From assembly GCA_022036555.1 (NCBI GenBank), contig CM039131.1, positions 37,609,920-37,673,919 on the forward strand: a stretch of DNA of 64,000 nt, given 5' to 3'. A program made the position numbers and the translations under genes. The notes below the pieces were generated by a model. It did not search any database, had not been told where the DNA came from, and saw only the letters and a program-made list of their open reading frames with translations. Below, in pieces: positions 21,480 to 32,205 of the stretch. Position 1 is the first letter of the stretch. Each line of letters opens with the position of its first letter. The stretch is from Microstegium vimineum. Its lineage: Eukaryota; Streptophyta; Magnoliopsida; Poales; Poaceae.

Positions 21480-23427
21480 AAATCTTATCTTTGCACCGGT
21501 CTAACCTTTGTTGTACTTTATTTCGTGTCTACGGCGCGCGCGGCCTGATATTCGCCGGCCCAACAGCGAACGTGCGCCATCATCAAAATGGATGAGGAAT
21601 CTGGAGAAAGAAAAGCTATCTTGTCGCCCGGTAAACATTCGAGGTGTACAAAGTCGGCGTTACGTACGTACGTTCCGCTGAAACCTAGGCGTAGACAATT
21701 GACCCCACATGCCGAGTGACCAATCGGGCCGTGGGCGCGACCGTACACTAGATAAGATAGCTCTGAGACTGGAAATGGAGAAATTACTTGTATATACTAC
21801 TACGGTCCTAGTACCCACTACCGGCTGATGGCAAACATAACAACAGTGATATTAGGATCACGCATACCGTTGTGTCTGTAGCCTGGTCCATACATGGGAC
21901 GGTGGGATCAAGCATGTGGTGGATCGCCGACACGACCGATTAAGTTTTTTTTTATTATTTTTACGACTTTTCCGGACGGATAAGAAAGCGCTTGGTAGAA
22001 GCAGCAGCAGCACGCTGTGCAGCTGACGACGACCGGAGAAACGAAGGGCGGGCGGCCGTGCGTGCATGCATGCTCGCGCGATGGCGCTGAATGTTTCTTC
22101 AGAAGCAACCAATTCACCGGTCCAGCTTCGCCGCACCAAGTACGACCGCCGAGGTTGCGCGTGGCGGCCGCGGCCCGCCCGTTTCAATGACCGACCGACC
22201 GCGCGCGTCTGCCGTGCCAGCCGCCTACTCCCCTCCCCGCCCCGGGCTGGACGTACCAACCACGGCCGATTGCGAACTTTCCTGCTGTCACGACTTCCTC
22301 CGCCCTGGTGGGGCCGGGCACCACCGGTGCAGCACGACGCGACACCGCGGCGCGCGCGCGGCCCCGAGCCTGCAGCCATCCATCCACTTCGCTTCCGCTG
22401 GCAGTGTCGAGACGTGACGTGACGTGACGTGACGCGGACACCACACACCAGGCCGCCTTTTGCCTCCCCCCTGGACCGCGTGCCCCGCCACCCGCCACCA
22501 CTCGCGGCGCGGCCCCCGTGCACGGGGTCGGATTCGCCCGTGCTCCCCCGCCACTAGACACGCTCCCCCGGTCACGATCAGCCCCCGCGCCGGGGGTGGG
22601 GGGAGGAGGAAAAAATCCACGCGGCCCTCGGTGCTCTTCGATCGCGGGGCTTGGCAGCTGCGGTGCGAAACCCACCCGCCCGCCCAGGCGAGGCGAGCGC
22701 CGTCAGGCAGGCAGGCTGGCTGGCGGCGTGCGCGATTTCCCTTTCTCCTCTCTGCCCTGTTCAAAGGGGAAGGCCGACGCGTCGTGCGTGACTGCCGCGC
22801 CCGCGACAAAGAGGGAAGGCACGTAACTGGCTGGAACGTACCGGGGCCGAGGAGTAGAGCGCGCTTCGCCGGCGGTCGGGGCTGATGGATCGCAGCGGAT
22901 CGCCGTGCCAGATTTGACCACGATAGTTATTAATCGCAGTTCGTGTTTTAGGCACCAGTCTGTCTGCCTTGGACGAGTCGCAGGCTGAGCTCTCGCGTTT
23001 GTGCGTGCGTGCGTGCGTGCGTCTGCTCCGTCGCGGCGTCGTAGTCAGCCGATACGTCTCGGAACCTGAAACCGGTCGCCGGAAGCGAACCGATGTGACT
23101 GGCTGGCCAGGAACGCTCGTGCATGCGGTCGTATCACTCCACTAGGTAGCCGTTCCTTCAAGTGTTGTCCAGTTGAAACTTGCGATAAACCAAACCAAAC
23201 CAGGTGACCCGCGCGCAGCCGCAAACAACGAGCGAGCGAGTATGCCCCTGCGCGTGCACTGCGTCTGGGTGCATGCCGCATGCGTAGAACGGAGAAGACG
23301 GTCAACTACGCTCGATCGGCGTCGCTTTTACAGGTCGGTGGTGGATCGGCCGGCCTCCGTGATCGCGACAGGAAATCCAGGGCGGCGGTCGTGGCGGCGC
23401 CGGACTTAATTTCGCCCGTTCGTGTAC
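21480..23427. other. GC-rich, gene-poor interval
   Basis: About 1.9 kb, much of it strongly GC-rich and CpG-rich. Open frames of 60-220 codons exist in all frames and are Arg/Gly/Pro/Ala-rich without domains, so I call none. Simple repeats include (GACGT)4 at 22411-22430 and a (GTGC)n run near 23000-23020. It could be a CpG island or the remains of a promoter. Confidence 0.4.
22411..22430 (+). repeat. (GACGT)4 pentamer repeat
   Basis: GACGT is repeated four times, followed by GACGC. This creates overlapping TGACGT motifs, the core of TGA/as-1-type bZIP sites. There is no adjacent gene to which a regulatory role could be tied. Confidence 0.8.
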
Positions 23428-23429
23428 TA

Positions 23430-23662
23430 CTCCCTCCGTCCCTGAAAGAATAGATTTCTCGATTTGTCCTAAGCCAAATTTTTTAATTTTAACTAAATTT
23501 TCTAAAATAAAATATTAAAAGTTATGATATCAAACTAGTATCATTAGATTTATCTAAGAATATATTTTTTATATGATACTCATTTTAAGTCATAGATGTT
23601 GTTGCTACATTAATCAAAGTTAAAAAAAATTGACTGACATAGATTCTTCACGGATCGTAGGA
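23430..23662. mobile_element. Stowaway-like MITE
   Basis: The left terminus CTCCCTCCGTCCCTGAAAGA follows TA. The right side (ATAGATTCTTCACGGATCGTAGGA) is a decayed inverse of the left arm. AT-rich and non-coding between. The right boundary is approximate. Confidence 0.55.
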
Positions 23663-24235
23663 ATTAATGGAGAAACAAAGAAGAAGCGACGCGCGGCGGC
23701 GCGGGAGTTGTGTTGTGATTGTGAGCTTGAACCGCGGCCACCCAGGGACCAAAACCTGACGGCATGAAAACTGGAACCGCATATACGTGCGTGACTAGTG
23801 CCATCACGCTGACCTGGTTGGTTGAACGCGCTCGACGATCGAATCAGCCGCCATTCCGTCATGCATGCACTTATTAGCTACGTCGCCGGCAAGGCTCCCG
23901 GCCGCATTTGTTTTCTCCACCTTGGATATGCATGATTCAGACGAGATGTGGACACCCGCATGCCTCCAGCTGTGAGGATAGATATGCATGGACGTACGTC
24001 GCGACTCGATCGGAGGTCGACGTGAACTAGAAGCAAAACTAATTTCCTAGCAGTATGGACGAAAGCCGTGATTTGTACGTCCATGCCGGTAAGTGGCCTT
24101 ACAATATGCAACATTCAATCCAGCGCAGATAAGAATTATTGTCAGAGAAGGCTGAAAATTAATCCGAATAAACATTGCCCTTGATAGGCGCGTCATATGC
24201 AATGTTCTATGATAGAAATTAATATAGTTGAAGGA
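23663..24235. other. Intergenic DNA
   Basis: Mixed composition with short open frames on the minus strand and no domain. Nothing recognised. Confidence 0.4.
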
Positions 24236-24237
24236 TA

Positions 24238-24492
24238 CTCCCTCCGTACTCAACAAGGTTATCGTTTATGACAAAGTTTTAGTCAAATATTGAGAATATA
24301 AATCATGAATAACTTTTTAAGTTGTTGAGTTTAAAAATGTAAAAATCATATCAATAGATTTGCCTTGAAAAATACTTTCATAAAAATATAAATATATTAT
24401 ATTTTAATAAATATTTTAAAAAATAAGTGGTCAAAGTTACGAGACCGTGTTGTTTTTCTAAAATGATAAGTTTTTTTTTAGTATGGAGGGAG
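24238..24492. mobile_element. Stowaway-like MITE (family copy 2)
   Basis: This copy has clean termini CTCCCTCCGTACTC and GTATGGAGGGAG, and TA duplications at 24236-24237 and 24493-24494. The length is 255 bp. The interior matches the element at 19570-19834 (TTTTAGTCAAATATTGAGAA, CTAAAATGATAAG), identifying one family with two copies 4.7 kb apart. Confidence 0.85.
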
Positions 24493-24645
24493 TACGTATA
24501 CAACCTATATACATACGAGAGTAAAGTGTCGTTAGTTAGGAACATATATGCAAATTTCTAGAAAAGCACATGCACTCATACCAAGAATACTTAAACTAGA
24601 ATATGCATATACGTTCCACCACCAGAAATCTAATCAACTGAGTTA

Positions 24646-24850
24646 GGGCACTCCCAATGCAGACTCTATCATATAATCTAAATCTATCCATTACCTCGAA
24701 TATTGTGGACTTGCAGTCTAAATAAGACTTAGAGTCTTGTTTTTTCACCCTATCTCTTCAATAAATATACTGTCACATCAGCAAAATATTATAAATAAGT
24801 GGCAATAAATAGTCTTGGACTCTATGATAGAGTCTTGCATTGGGAGTGCC
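24646..24850. mobile_element. Tourist/PIF-type MITE with near-perfect TIRs
   Basis: The termini GGGCACTCCCAATGCAGACT and, in reverse, GGGCACTCCCAATGCAAGAC stay matched to CTCTATCATA apart from a one-base indel, a TIR of about 27 bp. TTA flanks both sides (24643-24645 and 24851-24853), the PIF/Harbinger target type. The 205-bp non-coding element looks young. Confidence 0.85.
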
Positions 24851-24853
24851 CTT

Positions 24854-26847
24854 ATGCACATCTAGTGCATAGATGCTGACAATCATTTATATAAAACATG
24901 ATAATGTACAGCCTGTAAATTTTCTAAATTAAACATTTCCCCTATTTAACATATCAAATTGTCAAATAGATGCAGATTTATCAATGTCTATGTCTGTACC
25001 GTGATAAAGAAAATTCTAGCTTAATCGTAATGCAACAAAAGAACTTGACTTTTTTAGATAAAGAAAACTTTGACTAGTTGAAGCGCGATTAAAAAATCGA
25101 CCCGAAGGTGACAAATGCAAAAAGAGTAATCAATCCTTGGCGTTTGACATACCTGCCGGTCCAATCGGATGATGCATCGTGCATATGTATCCAGTGATGG
25201 CAAGAGGCAAAGGAGCTAGCTAGCTGTGATGAATGAACCTAGAAAGAGGAGCACGTTGCTAGTTTGTTGGAGGTGCTCAGACACCTCTAGGCGTCGTCCG
25301 CTATCAAGGGGACATGAATGAGCTTGACAATCCTATTGGTAACAGCCATTGACTTGATGGACAGAACGTGAAGTGCCGTTTATTTCATCTCACGGACTGA
25401 TGAACCGTTGACTGGAACGGAGAGACGATTCGTTGTTCCAAGTCCAAGCCAGATGTGGCCGACGGATTGGGCGGAAGTGCAACGATCATGTTAATTCTTC
25501 AGTTACGGCACGCACAATGGGCGCACAACTCCCGTACGCAGATGCATTGTATCGTGCGTCTCTGGAAGTCTGGAGTACAGAACTCCTCCAACTCACGTAT
25601 TTGTCCGTCTTTCTATTTATGTTTCCAATGATAATGTTAGTGGTTTGAACGGTACAGACTACAGAGTAGTACTATATACTCCATATACACTGTACTATGA
25701 TTAACCGTTAGCGCTGGCTTTTCGGGTGTCGAAACAGTGTGCATCTTCTGGGGGCTCCAAGGAGTGGAGCTGAGCGGGCGAGTCATTTTTTATGCGGACT
25801 CCCTGCCGGTGCCGCCGATGCCGATGCCATCCGCCGCACACGCGAGCTGAGCTCCCGAGCTAGCCACCGCCCACCGCCCCCTGGGATCTCGGACCTCTCT
25901 GCTGTGCCTGCGCTTCTAGCCGGGGCCGACCATGCGCGGTACTACATGTGGTGATGTGGATCCACATGTGCCCTGCACGTCGCTGCTACTTGCCTGCCGG
26001 CCTGGATTCCGGGCGCGCGCACAGGAGGAGGAATCTTCCTTCCTGCGGCGGCCTGCGTGAGCAGCCGTGAGGTCGATTGGTTTCCTTAGCAACAATTCAG
26101 CCAAGTGGGTGTGAAATTACTGAGCGGTGAAAATACATATCCGCAACTGAAAATGGAAGCGTGTGTGCGTGCGTGTTGGTAGGATCCCTGTCATGAGACC
26201 TCTCGTGGAAACAGAGTTTGACTCTTCTTCTAGGTTAGGCATGCACACGTGTCTTTACTGGTCAGGCTTCGGCCTCTTTATGCAAAATCACGTGCACAAT
26301 TCCGGCCACCTCTTTCGCCGCTTGCACGAGAGGAAGGAAGTGCCGTCGTTTTGACGGCCGACGGCTGCGCGGCGCAAGATTTGCCTTTGCTTGCATGGCG
26401 GGCCCGCTAGCACTAGCAGCATTGGTTTGGTGATTGACACCGCCACGCGACTTGGACCCGGTGTTGTGTGCTACACTACTCCGACGTTAGCCCGCGCCGG
26501 TGACCAGGTCGTCACGCGGTTCGCCTCACTGGACCACCAGACACTGACCCGGAGCCGGAGGCCGGAGCAAGCTGCGGCGAAAGCCGTGAACGGTTTGTGT
26601 TTTGTTCCCACTTCGGCACCTCATCACCATTCACCAACAAAAAAATGCTAATTAGATAGGAGTACTGTGTATGTTGAATCTCTGTGATAATAATCAGCAA
26701 AATCTTTACATGCTAATTACCAAATGTGGTGACCAAAATTGTCACTCTGTCAGCCTCTGTTCCCTCCTCCCCCACCACAGAAACAGAAAATGGGGGGAAA
26801 TAGGAAAGAGTAGATTAGAGCACACATGCGGCTGCGCGCTGTAGCTA
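24854..26847. other. Intergenic DNA 3' of the MATE gene
   Basis: AT-rich to about 25180, then mixed to GC-rich. Short open frames (60-86 codons) lack domains. Positions 26750-26847 probably include the 3' UTR of the MATE gene. No TE ends recognised. Confidence 0.4.
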
Positions 26848-28557
26848 TCAACACTGATCAGAGTGAGCATTGGGTTGCTCGATGTCCGTGTCGCCAAGCA
26901 GCAGGCGCGACTTCTCGTCTCCGCCAGCCTTGTCGTCGCTGTCCTTGGCTCCGGTGAGCTGCTTGGAGCGCCTGGCCTCGCACGCCCAGTCCGTGCGGCC
27001 GATGACCAGCAGCATGCGCACCATGCATGTGGCCTGCGCCGCCAGGAGCCCGAGCCAGAGGCCCTTGAAGTCGTAGTGGAACCAGAAGGCCAGGACGAGC
27101 GCCACTGGCGTGCCCACGAGGTAGAAGGACCGGAGGTTGATGCTGGCGGCGTCCTTGGGCCTGGCGCTGCCGCGCAGCACGCCGCAGCCCGTGGTCTGCG
27201 GGCAGTTCCCCAGCTCGCACAGGCCGAGGATGGGCAGCACCGACGCGGTGAGCGCGATGATCGCCGGGTCGGCCGTGAACATGCTCGCCCACACGTTCCG
27301 CACCGCGAACGCGAACGCGGAGGCCAGGCCGCCGAAGGCGAAGCCGAGCATGAGCCCCACCGTGGCGGCTCGGCTGGCCTCCTCGGGGCGGTTCGCGCCC
27401 AGCTCGTTGCTGACGCGGGTGGACACGCCGAAGCTGAGGGAGGAGGGGAAGATGTAGATGAGCGACGTGGTCTGGATGAGGATGCCCATGGACGCCACCG
27501 TGGCCTGCGGGTTCAGCAGCAGTCCGCAGAGCAGGATCATGATCTCGTACCACCACCACTCGAGGCAGACGCTGACGCAGCTCGGCAGCGCCAGGCTGAC
27601 GAGCTCGCCCCAGCCGCGGAAGCTCTCGCGGGAGAAGCCGCCGGTGCGCCTGTGCACGCCCTTGAACAGGATGTAGGCGAGGAGGAAGAGGAGGAGGTTG
27701 AGGTTCGCCAGCACGGAGGCGAATGCCACCCCCCTGACGCCGAGGCCGAGGACGGTGACGAGGACGTAGTTGATGGGGAGGTGGATGGCAATGGCGAGCG
27801 CGGCGCAGACGGTGAGCGGCAGGTTGATGGACTGCGCCCGGAGGTATATCCGCACGGGGTGGATGAACGCCTGGAGGACGAGGTCCGGGAGCGACGCCAG
27901 AATGTAGGTCTCGGCGACCGCCGCGATGCCGGTGTCCTGGCCGCACAGGAGGAGGAGAGGCCGCATGTGCATCCAGAGGCCACCGATGGGAACGGCGGCG
28001 GCGATGAGCAGCAGCACCGTCCTCTGCATGGTGATTCCGAGCAGCGAGAAGTTGCCCGCGCCGAATGCCTGGCCGCAGATGGGCTCCATGCCCATGGCGA
28101 GGCCGGAGAGCACGGAGTAGCCCGTGATGTTGGCGAAGCCGATGGCGAGTGACCCGCCGGCGAGGGCCAGGCCGCCGAGACGACCGAGGAAGAGCATCGA
28201 GATCATGGAGCGGAGGTACAGCAGGAGGCCCGTCAGAATCATCGGGAGCGCGAGGCCGAGAATCGACCGCGCCTCCCCATGCGCGTCGCTGGACGACACC
28301 AGCGGCGTCATCGGGAACGCCACGCCAAGGGATACGGACACCGCCTCCTTCACCGCGGTGGCGAACCGCCCGGGCGACTTGCTCATCGTGAGCACTGGCA
28401 CGGCCGGCGCCTCGTCTCCGGCCACCGGGATATGGACCTCCCCGTCCCCGGCCTTGGCGAGCAAGGGGTAGACGATGACGCAGGCCGCCGCGTCCCCGTG
28501 CGGCACCGCGTCATCCGCCCGGCACGCCACCGTGGCGTCTCCCGCGCACGACGTCAT
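26848..28557 (-). CDS. MATE-family efflux transporter (DETOXIFICATION type)
   Basis: This is a multidrug and toxic compound extrusion antiporter of 569 aa, a membrane protein expected to export organic substrates against H+ or Na+. Two MatE repeats span about residues 96-260 and 315-480, with about twelve hydrophobic segments. Family motifs visible are CGQAFGAGN (161-169), EWWWYEI (333-339), ELGANRPEEA (385-394) and GNCPQTTGCGVLRG (450-463). The N-terminal ~90 residues and C-terminal ~45 residues are hydrophilic, making it slightly longer than the usual 500-550 aa. It has one uninterrupted exon, which together with EWWWYEI suggests the intronless DTX48-56-like clade. Some members of that clade are linked to ABA, iron or organ-growth phenotypes. 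The substrate here cannot be inferred. The ATG at 28557 is the first in frame. Codon use is very GC-rich, so the antisense strand is also open for 429 codons as a shadow. Confidence 0.95.
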   Translation of the reverse strand: MTSCAGDATVACRADDAVPHGDAAACVIVYPLLAKAGDGEVHIPVAGDEAPAVPVLTMSKSPGRFATAVKEAVSVSLGVAFPMTPLVSSSDAHGEARSILGLALPMILTGLLLYLRSMISMLFLGRLGGLALAGGSLAIGFANITGYSVLSGLAMGMEPICGQAFGAGNFSLLGITMQRTVLLLIAAAVPIGGLWMHMRPLLLLCGQDTGIAAVAETYILASLPDLVLQAFIHPVRIYLRAQSINLPLTVCAALAIAIHLPINYVLVTVLGLGVRGVAFASVLANLNLLLFLLAYILFKGVHRRTGGFSRESFRGWGELVSLALPSCVSVCLEWWWYEIMILLCGLLLNPQATVASMGILIQTTSLIYIFPSSLSFGVSTRVSNELGANRPEEASRAATVGLMLGFAFGGLASAFAFAVRNVWASMFTADPAIIALTASVLPILGLCELGNCPQTTGCGVLRGSARPKDAASINLRSFYLVGTPVALVLAFWFHYDFKGLWLGLLAAQATCMVRMLLVIGRTDWACEARRSKQLTGAKDSDDKAGGDEKSRLLLGDTDIEQPNAHSDQC

Positions 28558-28816
28558 GGCTTGGCTGCTGGAGAAACAGAGGAATACCCTGCTCTGCTGG
28601 TTCTGGTCGTGCGGTTTAGCGACGCGAGGTAATAAAACCTTTGCGGCGCAGGTAAACTCCCAGGCAATTTACACGAGATCGTAGTACGTTAGCTTCTGTT
28701 GGGGAGATGAGGAAAGCGTTTCTCGGCTTGTCTCCCCTTCGGAAGCTTGGTTGGTTGGTTGGTGGAGTCGAGACTCGAGAGAGCCGCGCGGCGCGGGGAC
28801 TGGGAAGCCCGGGCTG

Positions 28817-28828
28817 CCTTTTTATAGG
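28817..28828 (-). promoter_or_regulatory. TATA box of the MATE gene
   Basis: On the minus strand this reads CCTATAAAAAGG, an excellent plant TATA consensus, 260 bases upstream of the ATG at 28557. It implies a 5' leader of about 230 nt. Confidence 0.75.
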
Positions 28829-28859
28829 CGAAACAAGGGAGACGAGAGAGGCCTTGATG

Positions 28860-31800
28860 CCTGATGGCAAAGAAGACCCCTTCTCACTAGCTTTTCTCGG
28901 TCCTTGACAGCGCTTGGATTGGTTATTGCTGTATCTTTCAACCGAGCCGCCCGCCCAGAATTCATTTCATTTCTTCCCGCACTGGATTGTACGGAGTACA
29001 ACATTGTGCACCCGTAACGGAATACTAAAATTACTCTGCGTAACATATGACATGGTATCCCTATATTATTTGTCCTGGACATACGTGTTGGATGTTCAGT
29101 GGCACTTTTATATTCGGCTTCGGTTACGAATATAAATTTTGTAACTTCAGTACTTAGCATTAATTAAAATATTTCGCGTCACGGTTCTTGGGTAATAAAA
29201 ATTGAAGTTTTGATATTTATGAGTGGTTTGTTTCTTCTTTAAGTGTAATAAGTTACTTTTTTTGCCATTAGTTATGATGTTTCATTTTACTAGACTTTTC
29301 CATTGAATAAAGAACGGTATTAGGATAAACAAGTCAGCTTATAGAGATAGACATTTTCGAAATAGACACCCAAAGTACTACTAGGATAATTAATTCCCTG
29401 CAACCTGCTCAAGTAAACGAAATTAATTAAGCTAGTATTGTAAGAGGATATTGTTCAGATTCTTTGTTTACTGCGTTTTGGCCGGTCCACTACAGAATTC
29501 CAAATATAACAAGTAAGGTTGTTCAGTTGTGGCTCCTTCCGGCCTGCCTATGGTTGACAAATGGTGGCCTGCACAAATATTTGAATTGTTTGCTTCTTCT
29601 TTTAATGTTTAAATAACCCTATGCTTTAATTAAAAACTATAAAACCTGCCTCGGAACTTGTGGCATGATGAGCTGACTTGTGTAGTTTTTGCCAGTGCGA
29701 TCCCGTTGAACCGTTGAACTTAAAACTTACTAGCAAGTAGATGCAGTTCAACGAGTAGTGAAGGTTTTTTAGATCGAATCAATCTGAATTTGCTTATTTA
29801 TATTTGAGCTTTGAGTTCGCTACAGGACATCATTCCGACGACTTACCTGAGAGCCATTGGACTTTTTTTGGTCAACCAATTTTTTTATGGTGTCCAGCTG
29901 CGAGTTGGCACAGCAAGCTTTCGCTGCAGAGTGCAGACTCAAGAGAAAAGTAAAGAAATGAACCGGCCTGTGGTATTTTTAAATGTGTATAATAACATGG
30001 GTGTGGAAGGTCAACCAACCAATCTGTTCTGTTCGCTTAAATGTTAGTATTTTTTAAGATAAGACCGCAGTATTTCAACAATTGTCGCGACGGCATCACG
30101 CCGTCGATCTCTCGTTGTCTTGAAGCTAAAAACAATGAGATCTCCGTTTTTATGCACTATATTTTGTTGTTATGCCGTCTGTACTTTTGCGTACAAAAGT
30201 TTACACCTTTGCCAAACGCTATGACACGGATTGATAAGAGCTTTGCTGGATCCTTAGACCAATGCTTGAATTCTATGTAAAAAACAGTGTCATATGCGGC
30301 CATGCGGGGCGAGGTTTTGGTCGGCAAATGCCACAAGCCATATTCGTTTTGGTCCCTTGTATGTATATATAAGCTAGTAGCTAATAGCGAAATCATAACA
30401 CTCAGAATCTTCAGTCATTGTTGCTCTGGCTCTCTGGCATGCAGTTGCGGCGGCACTTAAGAGAAAGCAAGCTTGGATTGCCCTTTGCTTTGCACCGAGG
30501 TGCTGTGCATGTGCTGGCCTAGTAGGTTAGAGCAGCCCGCCATAAAAAAATATGCAAGCCTTACTAAGTTGGGGAAATAATTGCGTGCTGAAAACCAGCC
30601 ATACGAAAAACTAGGGACTCTGGTTTCCGAAACAGGCAATGGCTTACTGCCTCGACATTCTCCTTGTCAAGTTGTGGTGGCACGGCAGTACGTATGTAGC
30701 TTCACACAGCCTAGTACAGTATCCCCCTTCACTCATTCAGAGGATCTGCCGCTAACAATAGTAGGTAATACACTTGCACAGTTGCACAAATGGATGTCGC
30801 CATTGCTCATCTCGATCGGAGACAGCGGAAAGAGGCCACCAACATGCCATGTTGTGCTTGAGGAAATCTAGGTCTCTGCCTCACAAGTTGCATCCGTGCG
30901 CCGATTTGCAGTACAGTAGTATGTGCGCATTGGCAAGGCTAGGCTAGGCTAGGCATGCATGACATGGACTGCGTGCGATGGGGAATGCATCTTGGCAACA
31001 AGTGGCCGTATTATATTATGCATGGCAAATGCTCACCCAGAGGTTTCGTCCGGCCGGATCCGTCCGTCCATCCATGACTAGTGCAGTAGCGTACCAGCAG
31101 CGTGCGCTGCTGCTGCGGCGTTGGACAAGAGGAGCTCCAAGGCTCTGGCATTGTTTTGCCTTGGCTAGGTGGCTGCATGGCTGCATGTGTGGGAGAGTAC
31201 GTAGAGGAGGATGGATGGTCCCAAGCCATATGCCGTCCGTCGTGGCCTTTTTCTTGTTGTATCTGGGGACGGACGGCCGGGCGGGGTTGCCGCCGCGCGC
31301 GGACGCGCAATTGGCTCGCGCCCGGCAGTGTAAAAACAAGGGAAGAGCGCGGGTGCTCTAGCTCTAGTAGTTGTACGTGCAAAACCTCCGCCCGCTGTAC
31401 TCTTTTGTTGCGTTGCTCCTGGCCGTAGCCCGCGAAGCCAATATCCATGCGGACCATTGAGGCGGCAGTGGTCGAGGCCAGGAGTGCGCTTTTTAATTCT
31501 TGGATTGGAGTGCAGCAGCAACATCATAGGGCAGTTGTTACTCGAGAACGCACTTGGGTTTTTTAGCCCACGTATATGTCGTGGGCAGCAGAGCTTAGTT
31601 TTTGGCTCACGGCCGCTGGACACGAGGCTGGCTGGCGAGCGAAAGCCGCGGCCGCGAGAAGCTGACAGGGGGCGGAACCGCCGTGCGCGTTTATTTTGCC
31701 GCATAGTATGTCTTGTCGACGGCCTACGCGGCGCAACAAAGCAACGCAGCTGCTCTGTCTTTTAGCCTGGTGCGAGCGAGTGCGACGTGGACGCAGCGGC

Positions 31801-32078
31801 CAAAAACGCCCTCGTTTTGGCGTGTCTGCTCGTCGGCGGTGGAGGATGCGCGCCTCGGGTAGGCGCCTTCGTCCTGGCCGAACGTGACAAACATCTTTGG
31901 ACTCAGCGCTGCGCGGTCCACATGGGGTACTTCACCGGCATGCAGCGATTCGCCGATTCTCTGGTCCAGGTGCTGACATGTGGGCCCCTCCATACGGATG
32001 CTCGGTAGGAGGTGTTACCGTATCCGGGCGTGGTGACTACTCTCCGATACTGATGCTGTGCTCCACTGGAAATACTTC
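28860..32078. other. Intergenic DNA upstream of the MATE gene
   Basis: AT-rich to about 30900, then GC-rich to about 32040. A short (GGCTA)n run lies at about 30937-30953. Open frames up to 179 codons on both strands at 30980-31990 have no domains and conflict with one another. No gene is called. Confidence 0.4.
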
Positions 32079-32080
32079 TA

Positions 32081-32203
32081 CCTCTGTTTCAAATTATAAG
32101 TGAGTACTTTTAATATGTAAATATAATAATATGTTTAGATATATAGTAAAATAATTGAAAAAAAATCAAAGTGTTTTATGGTTTATAATTTGGATGAAAG
32201 GAG
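32081..32203. mobile_element. Short Stowaway MITE
   Basis: The left end CCTCTGTTTCAAATTATAAG follows TA. The right end TTTATAATTTGGATGAAAGGAG precedes TA at 32204-32205. The 123-bp interior is AT-rich. TIR identity is moderate. Confidence 0.65.
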
Positions 32204-32205
32204 TA

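Noticed and set aside
21858..22885. Several 100-220-codon frames on both strands
   Set aside because: Overlapping, Arg/Pro/Gly/Ala-rich and mutually exclusive; expected from GC-rich sequence with few stop codons.
26863..28152. 429-codon open frame antisense to the MATE gene
   Set aside because: It is a GC-bias shadow: Glu/Gly/Arg-rich, no domain, and exactly opposite a well-conserved coding sequence.
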